Assembly (NCBI GenBank): GCA_039090855.1
Contig: CM077025.1
Location: 95,894,489 to 95,958,488 of the forward strand
Length of the DNA stretch: 64,000 nucleotides
DNA from: Macrothele yani
Taxonomy: Eukaryota; Arthropoda; Arachnida; Araneae; Macrothelidae
Direction of reading: 5' to 3'
Positions 21,604 through 33,679 of the stretch are shown here, piece after piece; position 1 is the stretch's first letter, and the number at the start of each line of letters is the position of its first letter. Made by a program: the position numbers and the translations under genes. The notes under the pieces were generated by a model, which saw only the letters and a list, made by a program, of their open reading frames with translations, was not told where the DNA came from and made no database searches.

Positions 21604-22635
21604 TATAATGCGGTCTTCAATGCAGGTATAGAGATGATTGGTGTATCCAGACGCCTAATATGTCGTTTCGTAGTGTCCCATAAGTTCTCTATGGGATTGA
21701 TATCAGGGGATTTTGGAGGCCAATCGCTATGCTGGAAGTTTGAACTGCTTTCCTCAAATTCCTGCACAATATTGGACCTGTAGCTCGGCGCATTGTCAAC
21801 TTGGTAGACACCGTCGCCATTTGGGAAAAGTTCAACATTGCTGGGTGTACAGAGTCAGCAAACTGTTCTCGATAGTGGGCACCAGTCATACGTTGCTCCA
21901 CTCGCACCATGAGTCCAGGTTCCTGCCAGATAAACATGCCCCACACCATACAACCGCCTCTACTGGCTTGCGCTGTGAAGACCATGCAGGGTTGTTCGAG
22001 TGCCTCATGTTGTTTCGCCAAATATGCACACGACCATCCGCGGATTGGAGTAAAAAAAGCTACTAATCAGACCAGCACAAATATTCCAACTTGTTAATCA
22101 GACACTAATCGGGACAGCACATCCGACATTCAACGTGCATGCTCTTTGCACCAGGCGAGACTTTTGCACCGTTGAACCGTCGTTAGGAGATGGTGTCGTC
22201 TGGGTCGTCTGCTATTATAGCCCATACGTGCGAGCGTGCGATGTATATGGTCATGACAGATACTGTTCCGAGTTGACCTCTGTTGTATACGGTAGACAAC
22301 TTTTGAACAGTGATGGGTCTGTTGGCTTCTATGAGTCGTCGGACCAGTCTCTCAGCTCAGCCTTTTGCTGTCTTGTGCAGGTTTGCCTCCGGGTCGTGGT
22401 TTGAGCATTTTCACGCCTGTCCTGATACAACACTTTAACTACCGCGGCTAGCGAACGATCCACCAATTCAGTCGTTTGATAAATCAAGGCACCCGCTCTC
22501 CAAGATCTCACAATCTGTCCTTTCTCAAAGTCCGATAAATCCTGCCGTTTAGCCATCACGCCTGTTTTTTGTTTAATTCTTAAACTTTCCTGTTGATCTC
22601 AGTTTTGCCATGAGTATCAGCAAGACACAGGTTTA

Positions 22636-22860
22636 ATAATAAATAATGATAAATACACAGTTGACGTGGACCAGGAACATCAAATAGAAGTCATCGCGCT
22701 TTCCACGAGTCACGGAAAAATTCTCATCGGCCGCCACCGGGAATCAAACCCAGGGTCTTCCAGTTACACGCCGGATATGCTTCAGCCGTGGCGGCCAATG
22801 AGAATGTTTCCGTGACTCGCTTATAAACGTGGAAAGAGCGATTACTTCTATTTGATGTTG
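22636..22860 (-). mobile_element. tRNA-derived SINE with palindromic flanks and 13-bp target duplication
   Basis: The centre (22727-22798, minus strand) reads GCCGCCACGGCTGAAGC, then CTGGGTTTGATTCCCGGTGG with complementary GCCGCCA/TGGCGGC ends, a tRNA-like unit. It is enclosed by inverted sequences (22679-22725 and 22798-22859: CATCAAATAGAAGT, CGTGACTCG, ATTCTCAT). Perfect direct repeats AGACACAGGTTTA flank the whole (22623-22635 and 22861-22873). Confidence 0.72.
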
Positions 22861-23091
22861 AGACACAGGTTTAGTCGTTAAAAGTTGTTGGACTTAACAT
22901 GCAAACTTGATGCTTTTTCCATGTTTCCGAGTTGTCCAAAATAAAAACCTCTTTATCTTGGTTCCAAATGAAAGAATTCTCAACGTCGCTGATCCAGGGG
23001 TTCTTCAAGGATAATCTTACTTCCGCTTTGAATTAACTGTACACTACGTTGATCACAACAACAAAGAAAAATGTAGATATTACATATACAC

Positions 23092-24310
23092 TCACGGACA
23101 ATGAAATCTGCGCAACGACCTAGAAGAAAACATGCTACAACCGCGAAACTTTGCAAATAGCTAGAGTGCATACTCGTATGCAAATGATCCACGTTTGGTG
23201 TGATTGCGCATGACCACACACCCTGTGGTGGCGCTGCAAGCACGACCCGGCAGCCTTATAAACTGGCGTGTAGTCGATGCCCCCTGAAAGCTAAAAGCAC
23301 GGGCCGACGCAAGCAAGAGTACAGAGTGACGAGAATGCCGGGTAGACGTCGATTTACGCAACTTACGGACTTTGATAGAGGCCTGATCATCGGGTTGAAA
23401 ACCGTAGGGTGGTCGGGGCGCCGTATAGCCCGACAAGTAGATCGTTTTGACAAATCCGTCGGACTGTGTTGCGAGCAGTGGACACGTGTGCCACTCTGCG
23501 GAGCGGTCCCCGACGATCCAGGAGGACTACCGGTAGAGAGAATCGACGGATCGTGTTCCAGATACGAACGGGTTCCACAGGGACCCGGCTCACTATACAG
23601 GCAGATGTATCGGCTCCTCTGTGCTCACGAACCATTTCCCGACGCCTCGTAGAAACGAATCTGCGATCCCAGAGCCCCATACGTGTGCTGCCATTAACAA
23701 CGGAACATCGCTGGCTCCTTGTACAGTGGTGACAGGCCGGAGCGACGTGTGGTGTTTAGCGATGAGTGCCACTTCGTTTTGGGGACACATGATCATCGTG
23801 CCCGGGTGTGGAGGTCCTCGGGTCAACAGCACAATCCCGACCTCGCTATTGAGCGCCACACCTCCCCCACTGCAGATATTATGGTCTGAAGAGCCATTGC
23901 CTACGATAGCCGATCAGCTCTGGTAGTGGTACGTGGATCATTGACTGGCCAAGGTTATGTGGATGAGATACTACCGACTCATATGCTCCCAGTCCTGGCC
24001 GGTACTCCAGGTGCGCTATACCAGCAGGATAATGCCCGTCCGCACACGGGTCGGGTTGCCCAGGACTGTCTACGTCATGTGCAGGCACTTACATGGTCTG
24101 CCCACTACCCGGACATGTCCCGTATCGAGCATGTGTGGGACCAGTTGAACCGCCAGCTGCCGCCATGCCGCACTATCTGGGAACTGGAGCACACCGTCTA
24201 ACACCTGTGGACCAGTCTGCGACAGGACAACATCAGGCATCTGTTCGCCTCCATGCCGGACCGTATTGCAGCACATATCGCCCCCTGAGGCGGTGCGACG
24301 TGCTATTGAA
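23092..24310 (+). pseudogene. Tc1-like element (copy F) with decayed transposase
   Basis: It follows a TA and begins CACTCACGGACAATGAAATC; the right terminus was not found. The transposase starts at 23334 MPGRRRFTQLTDFDRGLIIG. It continues through VFSDECHFVLGTHDHRARVW (first Asp), LYQQDNARPHTGRVAQDC (second Asp) and SRIEHVWDQLNRQL (Glu), ending near 24290 (PDRIAAHIAP). At least four frameshifts or stops are present. Confidence 0.87.
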
Positions 24311-24419
24311 GATGACCGGACTGCGTGCCACAGATCCCTCTGTAATTGTCCTGCATCTCTGTGTTTGCCATCATGCGTATCATTCGTCTGTATCATAACG
24401 TCCATAAAATTTCAGTTCA

Positions 24420-25740
24420 ATCAAATGCTTCCTTCTTGGTGCGCAAATTCCATGGTAAGTGGGTGTATTTCAAATTTCCTAAATTCGCATTCAATAAAAG
24501 TAAAGGTTGCTGGGCTAAACCAATTGTGCGAGCACAAGTACACATTTCGTTCGTGTTTTTATTAATCCTTTTCTTTTCATTACCGGAACACATTTCAGTT
24601 GAATGTTTCCGTGCAATATTTCTTACTCATAAATTAAGGAAACCTCGGGAAACGCTGGACCAGGAGCTAATTCATGTATTTTTTTGGTTAAACCCGGGCA
24701 ACGCAGGGTATCTTTGCTTGTAACTTTTATAAATATTCAAACTGTTTTGTCTAGTAAATGTGGAGAGTGAGAAAAACATTTCAATTTATTAAGTCTATGC
24801 ATAAGTTTCTAGCGTTTGTTCGTGTGTGGGAACTACTCTTCCACTTTTTGAATCTTTCCCATGGCAGGCGGCCATAGTACCACTGTCGAGAGATTCACGC
24901 ATAACTGCATCGCCATTTCTGTGCTCAACTGGAAGTCCACAAGAGCTTGAACCTCCTTCGGCTGCCAACTACGTTGTGTGTTCTCCACGTAGTATGGCTA
25001 CTTCTGAACTTCACGAATCACTTTAGACAGGAAGTTTAACCAACAACTTTCTTGCCAGACGCAGAACGAATCCACTTTTATGCTTCTGCAGGGATTTCTC
25101 CGAAATTAAGCATGAACAACACACATTAACGAATATTCACCTTACACGTATATAGCTCACATCTTAGCTGAAATGTCTGCCAATTCGTGTCTTTCGATAC
25201 AGTGTTGCTTATGAATAGACCTAATAGTCCACATTTATTATTTATATAGTGTGGAAGAAATATTCTTCCCATAATATGCGGCCAATAATTAACACAGCAA
25301 TCAGATATCGCTGAATGAACTGTAATTACTGTTTACACGTAATATCAAGCACAAGAAACTTGAAAATTTCATCGTCCTGGAACGGAAATCGAACCCGCAT
25401 CTCCCGATTACCGTTCGAGCATGCTATCCGTTGCACCACCCAGCACGATACTTGCGACTTTGTTGTCCTGGTAATAGTTCTTAATGCATTCCTATATGTT
25501 CTTAATGCATTCCTATGTGTTCTTAATGCGTTCCTTGCTGCATTTTCTTAAGCCATGAAACCCATAGTATTTCACACATCCTTACATGCTGCTGAAATAC
25601 TAACCAAAAAATGCCTTTCAAATTTTTAATTATTTCGTAAGGAAACCGTACTAATAATACAAGGTAATTGCAAGCTTTATTAAAAAAATTTAGATTTTCT
25701 TTACAAAGCATCCCTCTAAGCTACAGCTATGGAACCCACA
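24420..25740. other. no gene seen; tRNA-like relic at 25372-25445
   Basis: Mostly unrecognised intron sequence. On the minus strand at 25372-25445, GGTGGTGCAACGGATAGCAT and GCGGGTTCGATTTCCGTTCC resemble tRNA A and B boxes. The copy is isolated with no SINE body detected. A short 23-bp duplication (TTCTTAATGCATTCCTATGT) lies near 25480-25530. Confidence 0.5.
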
Positions 25741-25859
25741 CGTTTCTTTGGGTACGACTGTTCCGCGCATGGTGGTACATTTATCCAGCAAGCAAAATAT
25801 CTGATTTCAGTGTGGCAGAAAAGGAACTGAAATCGTCTTCTCTTTGCGGAATCAGCTGA

Positions 25860-26200
25860 TCATAGGGATGCTGTTAGACATAAAGACATCTTGAAAACCT
25901 TTCTCATTCCACAATTGAACATTGACGTAGAACCAGTTGTGTTGTTCCAACAAAATGGCGTTCCGCCACATTTCTTGAAGGATGTCTATAACTTCTTCGA
26001 AGAGCATTTCGTGAGAAATGGTGGTTTTTTATACAAATGCCTCCAAGTTTATGGAATTTTGCTTCATAGGGTTATGTTAAGGACACCGAGTACGTGCCTC
26101 AGATGCGGAACAGGATTGCTGATTTGCAGACATATTGCGAGTGGGGAGTTGGTATTGGACAGGACCTATGAAGAACTAGATTATCGCTCGTATATACCGT
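25860..26200 (+). pseudogene. IS630/mariner-type transposase fragment
   Basis: The frame includes HKDILKTFLIPQLNIDVEPV then VLFQQNGVPPHFLKDVYNFF, matching the second-Asp block (FQQDGAPPHF) with Asp changed to Asn. A following frame gives EYVPQMRNRIADLQTY. Only this portion of the catalytic domain is recognisable. Confidence 0.7.
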
Positions 26201-26284
26201 GCTACCCAAAAAGGAAATCTTCAGTATATCCTATATGTTTCAATTTCCAATACGAAGTTTAACATAATACATTGATTTGTTACG

Positions 26285-26800
26285 CTTTCCAACCGTAGGA
26301 TAAAGAAGCCTATATGCTCCAGCTTTGTCACTCTGTCTGTCTGTCTGTCCACACGATAACTCGCATAGAAATGTTTCGCTTTCAATGAAATTTTAATATG
26401 TGGTTGGGGACAACCAGGGACGAACCGTATTGAAAATGGGGTCAAAGGTCGGGACATAGGAGCAGGATCCATTCCATTGCCCTTATTATTCATAACGTAC
26501 CTAAAAATACAAATTTTGAAGATGACAATCCGATTTCATGTACCTAAAAATGTTTCGATTGCGAGAAAACTTTATCATGTTGTTCCGGACGTATACTGAA
26601 CCGGTTCTGTTGAATATCGTCGAAATGGGGTCAAAGGTCAGGGCACAGGAGCGAGATGTAACTTGAGTAATAACTTGAGTAATGATTTCTGGTATGTTGG
26701 AAAGCGTGTCATAATCAATGCATTGCATGATTTTGCTAACTTGTTTTAGTTTGTTACAGAAGTTTTCTGTTATTCCATAATTACGAGCTTCGGTTATTGG
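26285..26800. repeat. dispersed repeat family R1, copy 1
   Basis: It shares CCAACCGTAGG, ATATGCTCCAGCTTTGT, CGATAACTCGC and GGGGTCAAAGGTC motifs, the latter twice, over about 500 bp with 59168-59828. It is non-coding, with a CTGTCTGTCTGTC run. Confidence 0.75.
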
Positions 26801-26969
26801 CATAATTCGAAAACATCACATTACTCACCACAGCAAGCCAGAACCTCACAGTCCACGCCAAAGTTTGTTGGTAGTTAGCGCAGAATCAGTTGTCTCAGTA
26901 GCATATTTGCAGAATTTTAATAGTAAGTGTCCTTGAGACGAAGATGTAACATGCCTATAGTACTGCACA

Positions 26970-27389
26970 TTAATCCTTTAAACGGCTGGAACGAATTAAC
27001 ACGCGGCTAGCAAAATACGCTGGAGTCATGTCAAACGAATATATTCACTGTCTAAAAGGTGGGCCACGCGAGTGAACCTGTGCATCAGAAAGCGCTGATT
27101 TCCCCCTTAGCTTTCTCATATTAAGGGCATGATTAACACTAATCCTTTCTCATTTATTACTTGCCAACGGGCTATAGCAATGGCGATGAACCCAAGAAAG
27201 GAGGGAGAAGATGTTTGAATTACTTGTCTCAGTTTCTTCCCATCTCCTTCTCAGGGGACTATTTATTTCCCATCATGCATTGGGTCATGAGCAGAGAATA
27301 AAAAAACGCGCTCATATTTCTGTTTGGGGAGCGTGAGAAATGTTGGACACCGTTTCGTTCAGGTATATCGATTGCTACTTGAAAGGTAA
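26970..27389 (-). mobile_element. piggyBac-type MITE, copy 2 (diverged, inverted)
   Basis: It begins TTAATCCTTTAAACGGCTGG and shares CATCAGAAAGCGC, AACACTAATCCTTTCT, GCTATAGCAATGGCGA and GGACACCGTTT with the copies at 7.6 and 47.8 kb in reverse order. The distal end (CTTGAAAGGTAA) is degenerate. Confidence 0.7.
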
Positions 27390-27688
27390 AAAGTCTTCAA
27401 ATTTACTCATTGGTCCGAGAGGAAGATGTTCTAATCCCTTAATTCTCTCTCTTTTCTCTCTTCTCTCTCTCTCTCACTGCTTTGCTCTGTAGCGGGCACT
27501 TTGTTCTTAATTTAGAAGTTGGTAAAACAGCCATCCCGAAGCACAAAGAGTTGCTAATTCTGGGACACTACGAAGAGCTGGCTTTAATCAGCGCACAATT
27601 TTTTGTTAGGTTGAGAGTCTTAAGGACGTGAGCTTGTAGCATGGAACAATACCTTCTCTGAAATATCTATTGTTTGCTTGTTTGTTTG

Positions 27689-27898
27689 GGGGTTAACGAC
27701 TACCGTGAGCCACTCAATGGGCTGTAAGCAGTCGCCCCTCCCTAATTTAGGGCGATTAGCTCCAGTCCAGGAAAGGGAGAGAGCAAGTGAAGTAGGGTAA
27801 ACCTAATATCCATGTCTCACCGGGATTCGAGCCCGGATATACCTCAGACGCACTGCCAGAAGCCGCCAGCGCCTAGACCACTGTGCCACAAGAGCAGC
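27689..27898 (-). mobile_element. SINE-1 copy, diverged
   Basis: Reverse orientation: TTAACGACTACCGTGAGCCA, TAAGCAGTCGCCCCTCCCTA, CACCGGGATTCGAGCCCGGA (B box) and CACTGTGCCAC (A box). Confidence 0.85.
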
Positions 27899-27899
27899 T

Positions 27900-28436
27900 G
27901 AAATATCCATAGTCTGACAACTGAATGCAGTCCCGGTTTTTGTCAATTCTCTAACTGTGTCTGAGTATCGCATTCTCTCCGACGTTCTATTTTCTTTCAG
28001 ACTTTAAACACATATAAGACTGATGTGCAAATGATTATCTTTTGCGGGACATTCGTATATCAACCCCGATACTCAGCTGGCTTTCCAGTTTATTCGGAGT
28101 TCACGGTGCCACTGCCTGAACCGACCTTTGCTTAAAGTTTTGTGTTCTGGCTCTGTTTGACCCTCTTAGGTCCCTGCGCAAGGAAACTGAAACAAACAAA
28201 CGCTTGAGATTCGCTGTAGCTTGGGCATTATTAGAGGGAACAACATTATTAGAGGGTTGCCATAAATCTTTTGCATTGATATTCTGAAATAAATTAAAAA
28301 AATGCAATATGTACGAAAACTTTCTGATTTTACGTCGTAGCCATGTTTGTTTCAAAATATACACAATAATTCAGTTATTTTTTTAATCCGCAACATAAAA
28401 AAATCAGTTTTTCAAATCTGGTGGAAGCTGTTTTAC
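27900..28436. other. no gene seen (P5CS intron)
   Basis: Intron sequence just downstream of the 28.4 kb exon; nothing recognised. Confidence 0.6.
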
Positions 28437-28580
28437 CTGATTCTTCAGCCTCTTTCAGATCTTTTTCGTTGGCTTTGAGAATGTGTTCTTTTCTCTTCTG
28501 CAGCAGATCAGCCAAATGGTAAATAATTTCTGCTCTCTGTGATGCAGATAATTCTTGCAAAGTTCGACTTCCTTTCCTAG
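28437..28580 (-). CDS. ALDH18A1: P5CS exon: start of gamma-glutamyl-phosphate reductase domain
   Basis: The exon is 144 bp with acceptor TTGGCAG and donor GTAAAA, phase 1 at both ends. The peptide contains SQRAEIIYHLADLLQKRKEH followed by ILKANEKDLKEAEESG. This is the N-terminal helical region of the proA/ALDH18 reductase domain, which reduces gamma-glutamyl phosphate to the semialdehyde with NADPH. The preceding intron is about 16.5 kb and holds a satellite array, a foldback element and many transposons. The donor is the weakest of the four, but the phase match with both neighbours fixes it. Confidence 0.95.
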
Positions 28581-28844
28581 CTGCCAAGAGAAATACGTAA
28601 TGTAATGATATCTGCAAATGAACGATGCATCTATTACAGACATAAAGAAATATTCAAGATCTAATGTGCCCCTAGTTCACTCAGCACAAATTTCCCATGC
28701 ACTTAAGAACCTGAAACGCAGAAGACCTCTATGAGAAGATGGAATTATCGTTGACGTTGTATAGAAAGCCATGAATAAATAAAAACCACGCCAGTCCAAG
28801 TTTACACTACATTTTCAGTTATCAGTGGAACAATGCTACAGTGA

Positions 28845-29012
28845 TGTTGCGACATAAAAGAGAAGACCTCGAGGAATTCAGGAGGTACAGACCTATAAGC
28901 TTCCCATCAGTTGTTTACAAAATCTTCACTAAGGTAATGGCCCATCACCTAAAGAAGATCATTGGGCATGGCTTAATCAAGAAAACAAGCTGGATTCAAT
29001 TGTTGCTACCCT
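28845..29012 (+). pseudogene. LINE reverse-transcriptase fragment (RTE/Jockey-like)
   Basis: The frame reads RHKREDLEEFRRYRPISFPS then VVYKIFTKVMAHHLKKIIGH, matching the conserved RT block with N/RYRPISL.S..YKIFTK. Only about 55 residues remain. It may belong to the same LINE class as the 3' end at 1284-2400, but the overlap needed to prove this is absent. Confidence 0.8.
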
Positions 29013-29330
29013 GAAAAAAATACTTTGCTATAACAGCAATAAAAACTTGCACTTCAGCGAATTTCGTTAGTGAAAATAGGTATCGCAAATTGTCATGCTA
29101 CGAGTACCACCTGGATTAGATGAATTTCAGTTTGCAACAGCAGCAAGATTTCTGGTTTCTTTGGCAACATTTCTGTTAGATGTTTCCTTGGTCTAGTTTA
29201 GAAAATTTTCTGCTACAGGCTTCTTTCCAGCGAATAAGCTATTCTGCTTCAGCAAAGATCAAGAGCTGTTTAAAAATACACTGGTAAAAAAAAAAAGCAC
29301 TCGCTTAGCTCAACCCAAATACCACGTAGC

Positions 29331-30324
29331 AAGGTTAAATATCTTTCCTGTTCTGGTGACTAATATTAAGGTTAAGTATATTTCCTGTTCTGGTGACTAT
29401 TATTAAGGTTAAATATCTTTCCTGTTCTGGTGACTATTATTAAGGTTAAATATCTTTCCTGTTCTGGTGACTATTATTAAGGTTAAATATCTTTCCTGTT
29501 CTGGTTACTATTATTAAAGTTAAATATCTCTCCTGTTCTGGTGACTATTATTAAGGTTAAATATTTTTCCTGCTCTGGTGACTATTATTAAGGTTAAATA
29601 TCTTTCCTGTTCTGGTGACTATTATTAAGGTTAAATATCTTTCCTGTTCTGGTGACTGTAATTAATGTTAAATATCTTTCCTGTTCTGGTTACTATTATT
29701 AAAGTTAAATATCTTTCCTGTTCTGGTGACTATTATGGTTAAATATATTTCCTGTTCTGGTGACTATTATTAAGGTTAAATATCTTTTCTGTTCTGGTAA
29801 CTATTATTAAGGTTAAATATCTTTCCTGTTCTGGTGACTATTATTAAGGTTAAATATCTTTCCTGTTCTGGTGACTATTATTAAGGTTAAATATATTTCC
29901 TGTTCTGGTGACTATTATTAAGGTTAAATATCTTTCCTGTTCGGGTGACTATTATTAATGTTAAATATCTTTCCTGTTCTGGTGACTATTATTAAGGTTA
30001 AATATATTTCCTGTCCTGGTGACTATTGTTAAGGTTAAATATCTTTCCTGTTCTGGTGACTATTATTAAGGTTTAATATATTTCCTGTTCTGGTGACTAT
30101 TATTAAGGTTAAATATCTTTCCTGTTCTTATGACTATTATTAAGGTTAAATATCTTTCCTGTTCTAGTGACTATTATTAAGTTTAAATGTTTTTCTGTTC
30201 TGGTGACTATTATTAAGGTTAAATATATTTCCCGCTCTGGTGATTATTATTAAGGTTAAATATCTTTTCCGTTCTGGTGATTATTATTAATAGTTAAATA
30301 TCTTTTCTGCTCTGGTGATTATTA
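29331..30324. repeat. 37-bp minisatellite, about 27 copies
   Basis: The unit is AAGGTTAAATATCTTTCCTG followed by TTCTGGTGACTATTATT. Units are mostly 37 bp with scattered substitutions and one short unit near 29735. It is non-coding in all frames because 37 is not a multiple of three. Confidence 0.97.
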
Positions 30325-30369
30325 GTTTTCGGCTGAAAGTTATCACAATCACGTGAAGTACCGCATTTC

Positions 30370-30575
30370 AGTGAAACATGAAATATGCACAGACATAGAT
30401 TTAATCAATTTCATCAACTCTTAGTAAGATATTGCAACAAATATTCAAGATCGCTCGAAAACCTAATTTTGACGAAACGTGAAATACGTTGAGGCATAAG
30501 CTTAAACATTTTCAACAACTCCGAACGCGATATTGCAACAAATCTTCGAATTTGCTTCGAAAATTCACCACAATG
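30370..30575. repeat. about 105-bp imperfect tandem duplication
   Basis: Two diverged units share GAAA(C)GTGAAATA, TTTTCA(T/A)CAACTC and GATATTGCAACAAAT. They lie just after the 37-bp minisatellite. Confidence 0.6.
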
Positions 30576-31369
30576 CGCATTCGTGCATATTTATCGTTGA
30601 CTCTCTGGACAATCATACATGAAAGGTCTCACTTGTCTGTGGCTATTATCTTTGGCATAGCTGTTGTCTTTGGCATAGCTGTTGTCTTTCAAAACTCAAC
30701 AATTACTCTAATAATAATACGAACATACAGAACAAAACAATTCCGGGTGCAACATACACTCTAATGTGAATGCCGCGATGGCCTGGCGTTGGACGTGGGG
30801 AATGGGATGGCAATGTGTGCTGCAAGAAAGACAAAGGCATGGAGGGTAAACAGGGTGTTCAAAAAATATTGCCTCCATATTTAGATACAAGCCCAGTGGC
30901 ATAGTATAGATTGAAGTAAAACAAGAAGAAACTCAAAATATCTATTATAATCCACATATTTTATTTGGGTCTGGTTCATTTGCCCGACGTTTACTTCACC
31001 GAAGGGTCACTTGACCGAAAATCACTTCACCGAAAAAATTGTTTCACCGAAAGATCACTTGATCGAAGCGTTCATTTCACCGAAGGGTCACTTGATCGAA
31101 GGTACATTTCACCGAAGGGTCACTTGATCGAAAAGTTCATTTCACCGAAAGGTCTCTTTACCTAAAAGTTCATTTCATCGAAAGGTCATTTCACCGAAGG
31201 GTCAGTTTATCGAAAACGCTAGATTTCATTACAGGATCTGTTGAAGCATGGTGCAAGTTTGACAGACAGACCACCGAAACGTTAGGGGATCATACTCAAA
31301 TTGCACTTTTGATTTCTCCGTGTCACAGAGAACGCAAAGATTTAGTTTTAAGGCAAAAATAATTAATTT

Positions 31370-32690
31370 TAAGTCCCTATGCCTCGGCCTAGGCCTTTTT
31401 AGCAAGTTTTATCATGTTCATACGTTTTTCATAAAAATCATGTTCAGTGCTCATGTTCATAAATAGTTTACATGAAAAGTCAAGTTAATAACGTTGCACA
31501 TTTATTCAGGCAAAAAAGAATCAATATTAGGGCCGTAGGCCTCGCTTAGGCCTTTTTAGCAAATTTTAACCGTGCGTGCTCATGTTCATAAGGTTTACAT
31601 AACAACTCAAGTTAATGATGTTGTACACTTATTTAGGCCAAAAGAATCAGTCATAAAGCCCACGGCCTCGGCTTGAAGCCCTTTTAGAAAATTTTAATCC
31701 TGCATGCTCATATTTATAAGGTTTACATAAAATGTCAAGTTAATAATGTCGCACATTTATTCAGGCAAAAAGAATCAATATTAGTGCCGTAGGCCTCGCT
31801 TAGGCCTTTTAAGCAAATTTTAACGGTGCGTGCTCATGTTCATAAAGGTTTACATAAAAAATCAAGTTAATGATGTTACACATTTTTCAGGCAAAAAGAC
31901 GTAGGCCTCGCTTAGGCCTTTTTAGCAAATTTTAACCGTGCGTGCTCATGTTCATAAGGTTTACATAAAAAATCAAGTTAAGGATGTTACACATTTTTTC
32001 AGGCAAAAAAGAATCAATTTTAGGGCCCTAGGCCTCCGCTTAGGCCTTTTTAGCAAATGTTAATCGTGCGTGCTCATATTTATAAGGTTTACGCAAAAGT
32101 CAAGTTATTAATGTTGCACATTTATTCAGGCAAAAAAGAATCAGTCTTAAAGCCCTAGGCCTCCGCTTAGGCCTTTTTAGCAAATTTTAATCGTGCGTGC
32201 TCATATATATAAGGTTTACGCCAAAAGTTAAGTTAATAATGTTGCACATTTATTCAGGCAAAAAGAATCAATATTAGGGCCGTAGGCCTCGCTTGAAACC
32301 TTTTTAGCAAATTTTAACCGTGCGTGCTCATGTTCATAACGTTTACATAACAACTCAAGTTAATGATGTTGTACACTTATTCAGGCCAAAAGAATCAGTC
32401 TTTAAAGCCCTAGGCCTCGGCTTAGGCCTTTTTAGAAAATTTTAATCCTGCTTGCTCATATTTATAAGGTTTACATAAAATGTCAACTTAATAATGTCGC
32501 ACATTTATTCAGGCAAAGAATAAATTTTGGGGCCCTAGGCCTCCGCATAGGCCTTTTTAGCAAATTTTAATCGTGCGTGCTCATATTTATAAGGTTTACG
32601 CAAAAGGTCAAGTTAATAATGTTGCACATTTATTGAGACAAAAAAGATTCAATTTTAGGGCCCTAAGCCTCGGCTTAGGCCTTTTTAGGA
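31370..32690. repeat. about 118-bp tandem array, left foldback arm
   Basis: About eleven units contain GGCAAAAAGAATCA, TAGGCCTCGCTTAGGCCTTT, CGTGCGTGCTCATGTTCATA and AAGGTTTACATAA. The right arm has the same units in opposite orientation. Confidence 0.92.
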
Positions 32691-33679
32691 ACTCTAAACG
32701 AATTTCGCGAAAACGTTCCATGTAAGCCAAGCGAAATTGTGCTTTAATTTGAAGAAATTAATTGCCGATGATCCGAGGTACACTTGGTTTGAGGGAACTG
32801 TACCCCGAACTTCCGTAGTATTATATTCTGTGCCGCTGGAGTCTGTCAGTGTATCCAGGATGTTCCCCTTGAAGTGTCTGCGAAGTCCGTGAGCTTTGGG
32901 AGGGGGCTTTCCCCAAAATGTTAAAATGGACGTAGAGCTGAAAACATTAGAACCTTGCTTTATATAATGATTCTGTACACGATCACGAATTTTCAGGAGG
33001 GTGGGACGAATTCACCCTCCCCAAGTTTCTAAGAGCGCAGACAGGTGTTCAAGGTAAGGATTTGCTCGCAATTTCTATGCTTCATGTTGTGTTTAGTGCC
33101 AAACTATGTATGCCCTTCCCCCTCCCCCAGAAATTTAGTGAAGTCTGTAAAAAGGGATACGAGGTGCTTGGTTTTGAGGGCTCTACCCCCAACTTCCGTA
33201 ATTTTATATTCTGGACCTCTGGAGTCGGTCATCAGTGTATCCTCGATGTTACCCCTGAAGAGCTCTTGGAAACGGGGGGGGGGTTCAGTTTCACTCCACA
33301 TTCCTGAAAATTCGTGGTCGTGTACAGAATCATTATATAAAGCATGGGTCTAATGTTTACAGCTCTACGTCCATTTTAACATTTTGGGGAAAGCCAACCC
33401 CCAAGATGACGGACCTCGCGGACGCTTCAAGGGGAACATCCTGGATACACTGACAGACTCCAGCGGCCCCGAACATAATATTACGGAAGTTGGGGTACAC
33501 CCTCCCAAAACTAGGTGTACCTCGGATCCTCGGCAATTTTTTCTTCAAATTAAAGTGCAATTCTCGCCTCGCTTGGCTTACATGGACCGTTTTCGCGAAA
33601 TGCGTTTGGAGTTCCCAATTCAGTTCTCAATATATGCCCAGAAACGGCAATCTTTAACCCCCCCCCCCCTCTTGATTTT

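Larger units (their letters stand above)
20310..22600 (-). pseudogene. Tc1 transposase (copy E), split by Tc1 family A copy 2
   Basis: Minus strand N-terminus at 22559: MMAKRQDLSDFEKGQIVRSW (HTH). Middle blocks are MAKQHEALEQPCMVFTAQAS, GGCMVWGMFIWQEPGLMVRV and SDWPPKSPDINPIENLWDTT (Glu), with the frame ending at TALYT where the inserted element begins (21603). After the insertion the C-terminal remnant GIPPKCFRRLVEK appears at about 20370-20410. It was therefore one gene before the insertion. Multiple frameshifts are present. Confidence 0.82.

Noticed and set aside
24690..24712. Helitron 3' hairpin (CCCGGGCAACGCAGGGTA-like)
   Set aside because: The stem is imperfect, no CTRR terminus follows at the expected distance and no Helitron 5' end was found.
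25372..25445. tRNA gene on the minus strand
   Set aside because: A and B boxes are recognisable but the acceptor and anticodon arms do not pair well; more likely a decayed tRNA-derived repeat.
29331..30324. CRISPR-like array
   Set aside because: Units are contiguous 37-bp repeats with no unique spacers, in a eukaryotic intron; it is a minisatellite.
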